Source: Thalassovita sp. (lineage in GTDB: Bacteria > Pseudomonadota > Alphaproteobacteria > Rhodobacterales > Rhodobacteraceae). Taken from it: DNA of 64,000 nt. Under the pieces are notes generated by a model. That model was not told the origin of the DNA and ran no database searches. It saw only the letters and a program-made list of their open reading frames with translations. Positions 1 through 7,708 of this stretch are shown in pieces. Within the stretch, counting starts at the first letter, position 1. Every line of letters starts with the position of its first letter. Where the stretch lies: the NCBI RefSeq assembly GCF_963691685.1, contig NZ_OY829290.1:930001-994000 (forward strand), read 5' to 3'. A program made the translations under genes and the position numbers.

Positions 1-2
1 GA

Positions 3-1124
3 ATGACCAAGATCAAAACCACACATGTCGGTTCATTGCCACGCAGCCAGGAGGTGGTGGATTTCATCTTTGCCCGTGAAAATGAAACCGCGTATGACCC
101 CGCAGCCTTTGATGCGGCGATGACTGCGGCGGTTTCTGAAACGGTGCGCAAACAGGTGGCGGCGGGGGTGGATATCGTCTCGGACGGGGAAACCTCCAAG
201 ATCTCCTACGCCACTTACGTGAAAGACCGCTACACCGGGTTTGCAGGCGACAGCCCGCGCAATGCACCGGCAGATCTGAAGATGTTTCCGGGCTTTCTGC
301 AGCGGATCGCTGATGATGGTGGCACGCCGCAATATGCCCGGCCCATGTGTGTGGGCGAGGTGACCTCAAAAGGGCAGGGGGAGTTGCAGAAGGACATCGC
401 CAACCTCAAGGCGGCGATGGCGGAACATGGGGCGGAACGCGGCTTCATGAATGCAGCCAGCCCCGGTGTGATTTCACTGTTCCTGCAAAACGATTTCTAC
501 AAAACCCGTGAGGCCTATCTGGCCGCCCTCGCCGATGCGATGCGCGAGGAATATGAAACCATCGTGGCGGCGGGATTGGATCTGCAACTGGATTGCCCGG
601 ATCTGGCACTATCACGCCATATGCTGTTCAACGATCTGAGCGATGCTGAGTTCGTCAAGGTCGCCAACATGCATGTGGAGGCGCTGAACCACGCGCTGCA
701 GAATGTACCGGCGGACAGGGTACGGGTGCATATCTGCTGGGGCAATTATGAGGGACCGCATTGCTGTGACATCCCGATGGACAAGGTCTTCTCTACTTTG
801 ATGGCGACCAAATCGCGGTATGTGCTGTTTGAAACCTCAAACCCGCGTCACGCCCACGAATGGACTGTGTTCCGCGACCGCCGTGCTGAGATCCCCGACG
901 ACAAAGTGCTGGTGCCGGGTGTGGTGGATACGACCACCAACTTTGTGGAACATCCCGAACTGGTGGCGCAGCGGATTGACCGATTCACTAGCATCGTTGG
1001 GCGGGACCGGGTGATCGCCGGATCTGACTGCGGCTTTGGCACCTTTGCAGGCTTTGGCGCGGTGGATCCCGATATCGCCTATGCCAAACTGGCCGCCCTG
1101 TCAGAAGGGGCCGCCCTGCTGTGA
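3..1124 (+). CDS. Core-MetE-like (cobalamin-independent) methyltransferase
   Basis: A 373-residue protein of the cobalamin-independent methionine synthase/epoxyalkane:coenzyme M transferase superfamily, with only the catalytic (C-terminal-type) barrel and no MetE N-terminal domain. It opens with TTHVGSLPR, the usual first strand of this family. The zinc ligands can be assigned as His243 and Cys245 (VHICWGN), Glu277 (LFETSNP) and Cys343 (SDCGFGT), so the site looks intact. Family members move methyl or alkyl groups between thiols and activated donors. The donor and acceptor here cannot be read from sequence. Its stop overlaps the next gene by 4 nt, so it is co-translated with a hydrolase and an RraA-like protein. 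That setting suggests a catabolic role rather than methionine synthesis. The operon may begin upstream of the window. Confidence 0.8.
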   Translation: MTKIKTTHVGSLPRSQEVVDFIFARENETAYDPAAFDAAMTAAVSETVRKQVAAGVDIVSDGETSKISYATYVKDRYTGFAGDSPRNAPADLKMFPGFLQRIADDGGTPQYARPMCVGEVTSKGQGELQKDIANLKAAMAEHGAERGFMNAASPGVISLFLQNDFYKTREAYLAALADAMREEYETIVAAGLDLQLDCPDLALSRHMLFNDLSDAEFVKVANMHVEALNHALQNVPADRVRVHICWGNYEGPHCCDIPMDKVFSTLMATKSRYVLFETSNPRHAHEWTVFRDRRAEIPDDKVLVPGVVDTTTNFVEHPELVAQRIDRFTSIVGRDRVIAGSDCGFGTFAGFGAVDPDIAYAKLAALSEGAALL

Positions 1125-1819
1125 AGACCCCTTTGGTGATGATCCCAGGCATGATGTGTGACGCCCGGCTCTGGGCGCCGCAGGTGGCGGCGTTTTCAGC
1201 CGGGCGCAGCGTGGTGCTGGCCGATATTTCCACGGCTGAAACGATGGAAGATCTGGCTGCCGGGATCCTGCGTGACGCGCCGGAACGGTTTGCGCTGGCC
1301 GGGCTGTCGATGGGCGGGATCGTCGCGATGGAGGTGCTGCTGCAGGCGCCGCACCGGGTGGAACGGCTGGCGCTGTTGGACACCAACCACAGGGCCGAAC
1401 TTGACGAGGTAAAATCCAATCGTCTGCCGCAGATTGCTGCGGTGAAGGCGGGCCGTCTGGCTGAGGTGATGCGCGAAGAGATGAAGCCACGCTATCTGGG
1501 CTACGGGGCCCGGCGGGCGGATATTCTGGCGCTCTGTATGGATATGGCGCTGGATCTGGGGCCGGAGGTGTTTCTGCGCCAGTCCGCCGCGCTGATGGCG
1601 CGCCCGGATCAGACGCTGGTGCTGCGCCAAACACGGGTGCCGACGCTGGTGCTCTGTGGCAGCGGCGATGTGCTCTGCCCTGTGTCGCGCCATCAGGAGA
1701 TGGCCGCGATGATACAAAACGCCACTTTGGAAGTGATTGAGGGCGCGGGGCATTTGCCACCGCTGGAACGCCCGAATTTAACAAATGCCGCGATGGAACG
1801 CTGGCTGGAGGAGACGTGA
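1121..1819 (+). CDS. Alpha/beta-hydrolase fold protein
   Basis: A 232-residue serine hydrolase. The nucleophile elbow is GLSMGG with Ser63, the acid is probably Asp183 (GSGDVLCP), and the base is His211 (GAGHLPPLERP), giving a complete triad. The N-terminal strand MIPGMMCDARLW has the oxyanion-loop shape of small esterases and enol-lactone hydrolases (MhpC/PcaD-like). There is no signal peptide, so it should be cytoplasmic. It overlaps both neighbours by 4 nt (MetE-like upstream, RraA-like downstream), which fixes the start and indicates one transcript. The substrate is unknown; an ester or C-C bond in the same pathway as its neighbours is a guess. Confidence 0.8.
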   Translation: MKTPLVMIPGMMCDARLWAPQVAAFSAGRSVVLADISTAETMEDLAAGILRDAPERFALAGLSMGGIVAMEVLLQAPHRVERLALLDTNHRAELDEVKSNRLPQIAAVKAGRLAEVMREEMKPRYLGYGARRADILALCMDMALDLGPEVFLRQSAALMARPDQTLVLRQTRVPTLVLCGSGDVLCPVSRHQEMAAMIQNATLEVIEGAGHLPPLERPNLTNAAMERWLEET

Positions 1820-2514
1820 TGACGCCAACCCTATTGGAGCTTTTGCGGCGGGTGGATACGCCGACGGTCTGCAACGCAATCGAGGTGGCCCAGGGCAAAC
1901 GCGGCTTTGATCAGTTTACCCGTGGCACGATGCAGTGTTCGGACCCTGATGGCGGCGCGATGGTTGGTTATGCCCGCACCGCCAAGATCGCCGCAGTCGC
2001 CCCCCCGACGGAGCCCGCAGAGGTGATCAAGGCCCGACGGATGGCCTATTACAAACACATGTCCGAAGGGCCGCGGCCTGCGGTCACCGTGGTTGAGGAT
2101 CTGGATTACCCCAATTGCATCGGTGCCTTCTGGGGGGAGATTAACACCACTGTTCACAAAGGACTGGGCACCAGCGGCGCCCTGACCAATGGGGTCATGC
2201 GCGACCTTGGGGATCTGCCGGAAGGCTTCCCTGTGGTGGCCGGTTCGATCGGGCCAAGCCACGGCTTTGTCCACGTGCGTGAGATCGGCACTGAGGTTGA
2301 GATTTTTGGCCTGCGCATCAAAGACGGTGATCTGGTGCATGCGGACCGGCATGGTGCCCTGGTAATCCCGCCCGAGGTGATGTCCGATCTGGAAGGTGCC
2401 ATTCACAAGCTGTTGGACACCGAAAGCCTGATCCTGGAACCCGCCCGGCAGGAGGGGTTTGACTACGCTGCCTTTGAACAGGCCTGGGCCGCGTTTGAGG
2501 CTGCGCGCACCTAA
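1816..2514 (+). CDS. RraA-like (HMG/CHA aldolase family) protein
   Basis: A 232-residue protein of the RraA/4-hydroxy-4-methyl-2-oxoglutarate aldolase family. The N-terminus (DTPTVCNAIE) is the family's first helix, and the active-site segment reads GALTNGVMRDL, keeping the Arg-Asp pair that binds substrate and metal in the aldolases. The usual Asp of TDG is Asn here, as in some family members. The aldolases cleave pyruvate or oxaloacetate from hydroxy-oxo acids; other members are RNase E regulators. The enzyme setting favours an aldolase or decarboxylase. It is the last gene of the overlapping three-gene unit, and its stop overlaps the convergent LacI gene end by 4 nt. Confidence 0.8.
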   Translation: MMTPTLLELLRRVDTPTVCNAIEVAQGKRGFDQFTRGTMQCSDPDGGAMVGYARTAKIAAVAPPTEPAEVIKARRMAYYKHMSEGPRPAVTVVEDLDYPNCIGAFWGEINTTVHKGLGTSGALTNGVMRDLGDLPEGFPVVAGSIGPSHGFVHVREIGTEVEIFGLRIKDGDLVHADRHGALVIPPEVMSDLEGAIHKLLDTESLILEPARQEGFDYAAFEQAWAAFEAART

Positions 2515-3551
2515 GGGCGCGTTAGGGGCTGGCGCATTGGAATGTTGGCCGGGGTCAGGACCTGAACGGTTGAGGCCCGGCTGTTGTCCAGGTCCGTGGT
2601 CAGCCGGTGGTGCGCCAGAAACTGATTAAACGCGCCTGCGATGTCATGTTGCAGATCATGGTGCAGCACGTAGTCCAATTGCCCCGCCTGCAGCAGGGCG
2701 CGGTTTTCCTGATCCAGATCGTGGGCGACATAGACGTCCGGGCGTTGCCCCCTTTCAGCCAGGGTTTGCAGGATCGCGCGGTTGCCGCCGCCCATGGAAT
2801 AGACCGCCCTGATCGCGGCGCTGTGGTCGAGGCTCTGTTCCAACATGCGGGAGGTTTCAAAGCCCAAGCCGCCACCGCCTTCGGTGGTCAGGACCGTGAG
2901 CTGCGGGCAATAGCTGCGCAGCGCCTGAAGGAAGGCCTGTTCGCGCTCCTCCTCACCAAGGAAGGCGCCGTGGCTGCGGCTGGCCAGGACCTGTCCGCGC
3001 TGCGTTCCAAGGGTTTTGTAGATCAGATAGGCCGCCGTCCGTCCGGCACCGGCATTGTCCAACCCGACATAGGCGCGTCGGTCGGTGGTGGGCAGATCGG
3101 TCACTAGGGTGATCACCGGGATGCCAGCAGCCACCAGACGGTTCACGGCCGCCCTGATCTTTTCGGTGTCCCGCGCCTTCAGGCACAGGCCGTGGCTGCC
3201 ACGTTTCTGGATCCGCTCCAACGCTTTTAGAACCTCAGCCTCTGGCATTTTGTCCTGGAGCAGAAAACGCGGCCGGCAGACCGCTGTGCCGATATGGGGC
3301 AACACGGCCTCGGCCGCGGCTTTGACTTCGCGGCTGAACCGGGTGGGTGCCTCAACAACGAAATCGAAAAACAACCGACGCCCGCGTGCGGCAAGCTGGG
3401 CTTCCTGCGCCTCCAACTCCTGGATCGCGGCAGTGACCCGCTGGCGGGTCTGGGCGCTGACATGGACCCTGTTGTTCAGCACGCGGTCAATGGTTGCGGT
3501 CCCCAGTCCGGCCTGACGGGCGATTTCTTTGATGGGAAAACGATGGGTCAT
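2511..3551 (-). CDS. LacI-family transcriptional regulator
   Basis: A 346-residue regulator with an N-terminal helix-turn-helix (IKEIARQAGLGTATIDRVLN, about residues 6-25) followed by a periplasmic-binding-protein-like sensor domain. The start at MTHRFPI places the HTH at the usual distance from the N-terminus; the in-frame codons further upstream run into the intergenic region. It is divergent from the PhyH-type dioxygenase gene, with 81 nt between the two starts, and convergent with the MetE/hydrolase/RraA unit. It most likely controls the dioxygenase and perhaps the neighbouring unit. The effector, probably a small carbon compound, is unknown. Confidence 0.85.
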   Translation of the reverse strand: MTHRFPIKEIARQAGLGTATIDRVLNNRVHVSAQTRQRVTAAIQELEAQEAQLAARGRRLFFDFVVEAPTRFSREVKAAAEAVLPHIGTAVCRPRFLLQDKMPEAEVLKALERIQKRGSHGLCLKARDTEKIRAAVNRLVAAGIPVITLVTDLPTTDRRAYVGLDNAGAGRTAAYLIYKTLGTQRGQVLASRSHGAFLGEEEREQAFLQALRSYCPQLTVLTTEGGGGLGFETSRMLEQSLDHSAAIRAVYSMGGGNRAILQTLAERGQRPDVYVAHDLDQENRALLQAGQLDYVLHHDLQHDIAGAFNQFLAHHRLTTDLDNSRASTVQVLTPANIPMRQPLTRP

Positions 3552-3570
3552 TTGATGTGTTTTTGATGTG
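3551..3570. promoter_or_regulatory. Direct repeats in the LacI/dioxygenase intergenic region
   Basis: TTTGATGTG occurs at 3551-3559 and again at 3562-3570, an 11-nt period, beginning at the first base of the LacI gene and lying between the two divergent starts. One helical turn of spacing would place both copies on the same DNA face. It may be an operator or chance; LacI proteins usually prefer palindromes. Confidence 0.3.
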
Positions 3571-3632
3571 AATCGCTGCGCAATTACAATCAGTCCACCC
3601 GTAGCCTGACAAGACCAAAGGGAGACGCCACA

Positions 3633-4811
3633 ATGACCAACACCCCGCAACCCCCCGCCTATTACGCGCCTGAGGCCTGTCTGATCAGCGAATTTGAGGC
3701 GCTGCTGAGCCAAACCACCAAACCCGTCGACGTGCCCAGAGCCGCCACCATCGAACATGAGATCCCGATTTATGACATGCGCGATCTGCGTGCTGATCTG
3801 GAGGAGGATCACACCCGCCAATCCCTGATGGGGGAATGGGCGCAGGTGCTGCGCGAGGGGGCAGGTGTGCTGGTGCTGAAGCAGGCCTATGCTGACACTT
3901 CAGTGCTGGATGATGCGACGGATGTGTACCTGCAGATCATCGAAGAGGAGAAACAAGGCACGGGCGGTGGCGGGGATCATTTCGCAGCCTCCGGCGCCAA
4001 TGATCGGGTCTGGAACGCGCTGCAAAAACTTTGTGAGGCGGCGCCAGATGTGTTCCTGCGCTATTTTGCCAACAGCGCCATCGCCGCGGTCAGTGAGGCC
4101 TGGTTGGGCCCCAATTATCAGATGACGGCGCAGGTCAATCTGGTGCATCCAGGTGGTGCGCCGCAGCAGGCGCACCGGGACTATCACCTTGGCTTTCAGA
4201 CCGCAGAGGTCAGCGCCCGCTACCCGGCACATGTGCATGACATTTCACCCATCCTGACGCTGCAGGGGGCGGTTGCCCATTGCGATATGCCGGTTGAGAG
4301 CGGCCCGACGAAGCTGCTGCCGTTTTCGCAAACCTACCGACCGGGCTATGCGGCCTGGCGACGCGAAGATTTCCGCGCGCTGTTTGAGGAGCGTTACGTT
4401 CAAATGCCATTGGAAAAGGGCGATGCGGTGTTCTTCAATCCGGCCCTGTTCCATGCGGCCGGGGCCAACCGCAGCGAGGGCATTCACCGTTTTGCCAATT
4501 TGCTGCAGATCTCTTCAGCCTTTGGCCGGGCGATGGAGACGGTGGATCGCGATAAGATGTGCCGGCTGCTCTACCCGGCGTTGGAGCGGGTGCTGGGCAC
4601 TGACCTTTGTTCCCCGGCGGAGATTGCAGCCGCGATTGCCGCCACCGCCGAAGGCTATTCCTTCCCGACAAATCTGGATCGCGACCCGCCGGTCAACGGA
4701 TTGGCCCCGGAAACTCAGGCCGCGTTTATGGTGCGCGCCCTCAAGGACGGGATCAGCGCCGAGGATTTCAACGCCCATCTGGATCACATGGCCGCCGTCC
4801 GGGGCGCCTGA
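3633..4811 (+). CDS. Phytanoyl-CoA dioxygenase (PhyH) family protein
   Basis: A 392-residue Fe(II)/2-oxoglutarate-dependent oxygenase of the PhyH family. The metal-binding facial triad is visible: His181 and Asp183 in QAHRDYHLGF, and a distal His274 in NPALFHAAGANRS, followed by an Arg-containing segment (HRFAN) able to bind 2-oxoglutarate. A longer N-terminal part of about 170 residues precedes the fold. A ribosome site (AAAGGGAGACGCCACA) precedes the ATG. It is divergent from the LacI gene, which is probably its regulator. PhyH enzymes in bacteria hydroxylate small metabolites (ectoine is one known case); the substrate here is not evident. Confidence 0.8.
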   Translation: MTNTPQPPAYYAPEACLISEFEALLSQTTKPVDVPRAATIEHEIPIYDMRDLRADLEEDHTRQSLMGEWAQVLREGAGVLVLKQAYADTSVLDDATDVYLQIIEEEKQGTGGGGDHFAASGANDRVWNALQKLCEAAPDVFLRYFANSAIAAVSEAWLGPNYQMTAQVNLVHPGGAPQQAHRDYHLGFQTAEVSARYPAHVHDISPILTLQGAVAHCDMPVESGPTKLLPFSQTYRPGYAAWRREDFRALFEERYVQMPLEKGDAVFFNPALFHAAGANRSEGIHRFANLLQISSAFGRAMETVDRDKMCRLLYPALERVLGTDLCSPAEIAAAIAATAEGYSFPTNLDRDPPVNGLAPETQAAFMVRALKDGISAEDFNAHLDHMAAVRGA

Positions 4812-4826
4812 CGGTCGGACGACAGA

Positions 4827-5825
4827 TCAGGGCTGGCCTGAGGTTTTGCTGGGGCCAGTCTGCGTGCGGCTGACCCAATTGCGCAGGCGTTTCGCACGCC
4901 GGCGCAGCACGGCCCACATATCGCGGAAGGGGCGCAGGTAGATATCTGTCAGCTCAGAGGCGCTGGCCTCTTTCGCGTCCAGCCCAAAGCTCAGGTCGCG
5001 GCCCTTTTCCGACAGGTGAAGCGAGCCAAACAGCCAGTCCCAGATCGCCAGCGCCACGCCAAAGTTCTTGTCATAATGTTCCACCGCGGTGGAGTGGTGC
5101 AGCTGGTGCTGTGCCGGGGAAATCAGGATCCGCTCCAGCCAGGGCCAGTAGTGAATATCGATATGCGAATGGCGCAGGTTGGAGCCGGTGACATGGAAGA
5201 CAAAGACCAATGCGTTGACGCCAACCACGGTGACCAGATCCACCGTGCCGCCGAAGAAGAACAGGAAAACCGGGATCAGGCTGCCCTGCACAAAGACGCT
5301 GCGCAGCCCGTAAAGCACGCCCTCCAGCGGATGCACACGGTAGACGGTGATCGGGGTCAGAGTCTCGGCCGAGTGGTGCACCTTGTGGATCGCCCACAGC
5401 AGCGGCCAGCGGTGCATCCAGCGGTGCAGCAGGAATTTGGTGAAATCGTCAAAGATGAACATCGAAAGGGTGAAAAGCGACACCACAACGGTTTTGGGTG
5501 TCTCGGCAAACTGACCTTTGCTGATCCAGTCCACCCCATGCAGAAAGAAGAAGATCGCGGTGGCGATGGTCATCTGGGTGATCAGCAGTGGTGAGATGAA
5601 CAGGGTGAAGACCCGGTTGATCACAAAGATCTTGTAGTCCGCCTTGGCCGAGGAGGAGAAAAACACCCCCCGGTCAAACAGTTTCCGCAGGCTATCGCGC
5701 AGGCCGGTGCGTTTGATCGCCACCAACCAGAGGCCTGCGATCAAGAGGGACAGGAACAGATAGCCGAAGAAGATACGTTTCTTCGGATCCCACAAATCGC
5801 CAAAGATATCCGTGAACAGTTCCAT
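4827..5825 (-). CDS. Sterol desaturase / fatty acid hydroxylase family membrane protein
   Basis: A 332-residue integral membrane protein of the di-iron fatty acid hydroxylase superfamily. The histidine clusters are HRWMH, HKVHHS and HQLHHS, which bind the two irons in this family, and hydrophobic helices lie before and between them (for example LFLSLLIAGLWLVAI near the N-terminus). Known members hydroxylate or desaturate sterols, carotenoids or fatty acyl chains at the cytoplasmic face of the membrane, using oxygen. It converges with the dioxygenase gene (16 nt apart) and stands as a single gene. Its lipid substrate cannot be inferred. Confidence 0.85.
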   Translation of the reverse strand: MELFTDIFGDLWDPKKRIFFGYLFLSLLIAGLWLVAIKRTGLRDSLRKLFDRGVFFSSSAKADYKIFVINRVFTLFISPLLITQMTIATAIFFFLHGVDWISKGQFAETPKTVVVSLFTLSMFIFDDFTKFLLHRWMHRWPLLWAIHKVHHSAETLTPITVYRVHPLEGVLYGLRSVFVQGSLIPVFLFFFGGTVDLVTVVGVNALVFVFHVTGSNLRHSHIDIHYWPWLERILISPAQHQLHHSTAVEHYDKNFGVALAIWDWLFGSLHLSEKGRDLSFGLDAKEASASELTDIYLRPFRDMWAVLRRRAKRLRNWVSRTQTGPSKTSGQP

Positions 5826-5840
5826 GGTGCCCCCAAGGTC

Positions 5841-5869
5841 AAAAAAGGGCGGCCCTGATCAGGCCGCCC
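5841..5869 (-). terminator. Rho-independent terminator of the DUF4856-like gene
   Basis: Arms GGGCGGCC (5847-5854) and GGCCGCCC (5862-5869) around a 7-nt loop. Read on the minus strand, the stem is followed by six T (5846-5841). It lies just past the stop of the minus-strand gene at 5921. Confidence 0.85.
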
Positions 5870-5920
5870 CGGTGTCTCAGTCAACCTGACAAAGCAGGCT
5901 GCATTTGGCCAGAGCCAGCC

Positions 5921-7324
5921 TTAGTCAGTCTCGGCGCTTGCTTCGGCTTCCAGCTTGCCTGCCAGACCTTCCAGCTGAGCCAGCTGATCGTTTGCCAGCG
6001 ACTTCAGGCCGAATTTGGCTTTCAGCAGCTCCTGGGTTTTCAGCATGTTCAGCTGGTAGTCGTTCCAGGTCATGCGACGATCACGAACGAAGTTGCCTTC
6101 TGCGTCGATGCCGGTGACATAGCTGTTGTCCAGGGTTACCGGACCAAAGCCAACCAGGTTGTTCAGCTCAACCGCGGTTGCGCCCAGGTTGTTGCGGCCC
6201 GACTGCAGCGCCATGACGAAGCCTTTCAGCTCACCCCAGTGCTTGGCATAGGCGCGGTAGGCTTTGGCTTTGTCGTCACCTTCGGCAGCTGCCATGGCGT
6301 TGATGTCTTTGTAGACGGAACCAGCATATTTGAACGCAGCTTCGGCCAGAACCTGTTCCCAGTTCTGTTCGATGGTTGCTGCGTGGGCTTTCAGGGCGGC
6401 ACGCGCTTCGTCGCTCAGGGCTTCGCCTTTGGCGTCGGTGATGATCTGACGACCGTCGATGAAGGCCTGCATGATGGTGTGCATGTAGTTGGTCGACTTG
6501 GTGCCGCCTTTGTCTGCACCCGCGGCGTAGTAGGCCGGGCCGAAGACGAATTCGGTTTTCAGGTCAACCATGCCGTCGCCGTTGGCGTCCGCTGCGGCCA
6601 GGTCCTTGCCTTTGGCAATGTTGTAGGCCTGCTGCGGGGTCAGGCTCATCAGGTGGGCAGGGGCGCCCCAGTAGCCAAAGCCTTCGTCCCAGCTGTGCTC
6701 TTTACCGGTGTAGTAGGCACCATCTTTGTAAGGTTTGTTGTTCGGCTTGTTGTCCGCCGCCAGTTTTTCGTCGAGATAGTTGTCGACCGACTGGTTGTAC
6801 ATCATGGCGCCCATGGTGAATTTCGAAATCACCTGACCCCAGTCGTAGCCGTTTTCGGGGTCAAAACCGCCGTCCGACTTCGCAGCCATTTTGATCATGT
6901 GCATGGCGGCGTCTTTGCCGGTGCCGTTGCCGGGCCATGCAGGCATCGCGCCGCCGTAGAATTTGCCCGAGATGTTTTTGCCCGACGAGATGGCGTTCAC
7001 GGTGCTTTGCTTGATCGGGAAGCCGTCTTTGGAGGCCGGGGCCAGAATGTCGAGGTCACCTTCGGAGCCGTTGAAGTAGGACAGCAGAACCGCTTCGACT
7101 TCGGCCGCGTTGGCGCCACCGTTGCCCAGGGCAGCCGCTTTTTTCAGGCTGTCATGCAGCGCGTGACGGGCGATCTGACCGGAGTAGGAGACCGAATCAG
7201 TTTTGTCGCCAGTATAGCCCTGCAGGGTGACGGGGAAGGGGCCGTAGGTGTCAGCTGCCAGAGCGCCGGTGGCGGTCATGGCGATCAATGCCAAAGCCGT
7301 GGAGTGGAGTGAGAGTGCACGCAT
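5921..7324 (-). CDS. Secreted DUF4856-like protein beside an iron receptor
   Basis: A 467-residue exported protein with a clear signal peptide (MRALSLHSTALALIAMTATG, cut near GALAA). The start is chosen at MRALSL because GAGG lies 8 nt upstream and the signal peptide begins there. The mature protein opens with VSYSGQIARHAL and later has WGAPAHLM and SVDNYLDEKL, which I recall as typical of DUF4856 proteins, a group related in setting to imelysin-type iron-responsive periplasmic proteins. DANGDGMVDLKTEF resembles a calcium-binding EF-hand/dockerin loop, one residue longer than canonical. It is divergent from the siderophore receptor and has its own terminator. A role in iron handling is inferred from position only. 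Confidence 0.6.
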   Translation of the reverse strand: MRALSLHSTALALIAMTATGALAADTYGPFPVTLQGYTGDKTDSVSYSGQIARHALHDSLKKAAALGNGGANAAEVEAVLLSYFNGSEGDLDILAPASKDGFPIKQSTVNAISSGKNISGKFYGGAMPAWPGNGTGKDAAMHMIKMAAKSDGGFDPENGYDWGQVISKFTMGAMMYNQSVDNYLDEKLAADNKPNNKPYKDGAYYTGKEHSWDEGFGYWGAPAHLMSLTPQQAYNIAKGKDLAAADANGDGMVDLKTEFVFGPAYYAAGADKGGTKSTNYMHTIMQAFIDGRQIITDAKGEALSDEARAALKAHAATIEQNWEQVLAEAAFKYAGSVYKDINAMAAAEGDDKAKAYRAYAKHWGELKGFVMALQSGRNNLGATAVELNNLVGFGPVTLDNSYVTGIDAEGNFVRDRRMTWNDYQLNMLKTQELLKAKFGLKSLANDQLAQLEGLAGKLEAEASAETD

Positions 7325-7376
7325 TTTGACTTCCTCTAATGGTCCGGTCTTTTGCCGGGGCTTCAATGTTGAGGCT

Positions 7377-7405
7377 TTTAATCAGAAATATCCGTGTTAA
7401 GTCAA
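7377..7405 (-). promoter_or_regulatory. Candidate promoter of the DUF4856-like gene
   Basis: On the minus strand TTGACT (7405-7400) is separated by exactly 17 nt from ATTAAA (7382-7377). The start codon lies 53 nt further on. This fits a sigma-70-type promoter. Confidence 0.45.
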
Positions 7406-7555
7406 CAATAAGAGTCAGGTTTAGGCCTTTTCTCAGGCATATGGCCGGGTCACGAAAGCGTGTTGAACGTCTTGGTTGTGAACGCTGCGAAATTCCGGTC
7501 GCGTTCGTGTTGGCGTGACCGAATTGCAATACCCGCCGCGAAATGCTCTCTGACG

Positions 7556-7584
7556 TTGACATGAATAATTATTCACTTTATCGG
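7556..7584 (+). promoter_or_regulatory. Receptor promoter with a palindromic operator in the spacer
   Basis: A perfect -35 TTGACA (7556-7561) is followed by the perfect 14-bp palindrome TGAATAATTATTCA (7562-7575) and weak -10 candidates TTTATC (7577-7582) or TATCGG (7579-7584). A dyad between -35 and -10 ahead of a siderophore receptor is the expected place for an iron-responsive repressor (Fur/RirA/Irr/Iron-Rhodo type). Which regulator binds cannot be told from sequence. Confidence 0.6.
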
Positions 7585-7708
7585 ATCCCCATCCCACGGG
7601 ACCCAGCCAGGACTGCATTTGCAGACAAGCCCTTTCCCTAAAACCGAATTCAAGTGACGTTTCCTTTGCGGGAAGCGTCGAGTGCTCTGCATCGCATTGG
7701 AGGTCGAA

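Larger units (their letters stand above)
7325..7708. other. Divergent intergenic region between DUF4856-like and receptor genes
   Basis: About 380 bases without a gene. It holds a candidate minus-strand promoter (7377-7405), a plus-strand promoter overlapped by a perfect palindrome (7556-7584), and about 125 nt of apparent receptor leader. I see no small gene or RNA-like fold in the remainder. Confidence 0.6.

Noticed and set aside
6239..7312. A 357-codon plus-strand frame opposite the DUF4856-like gene
   Set aside because: Phe/Val/Gly-rich without domains; the minus-strand gene has a signal peptide, ribosome site and terminator.
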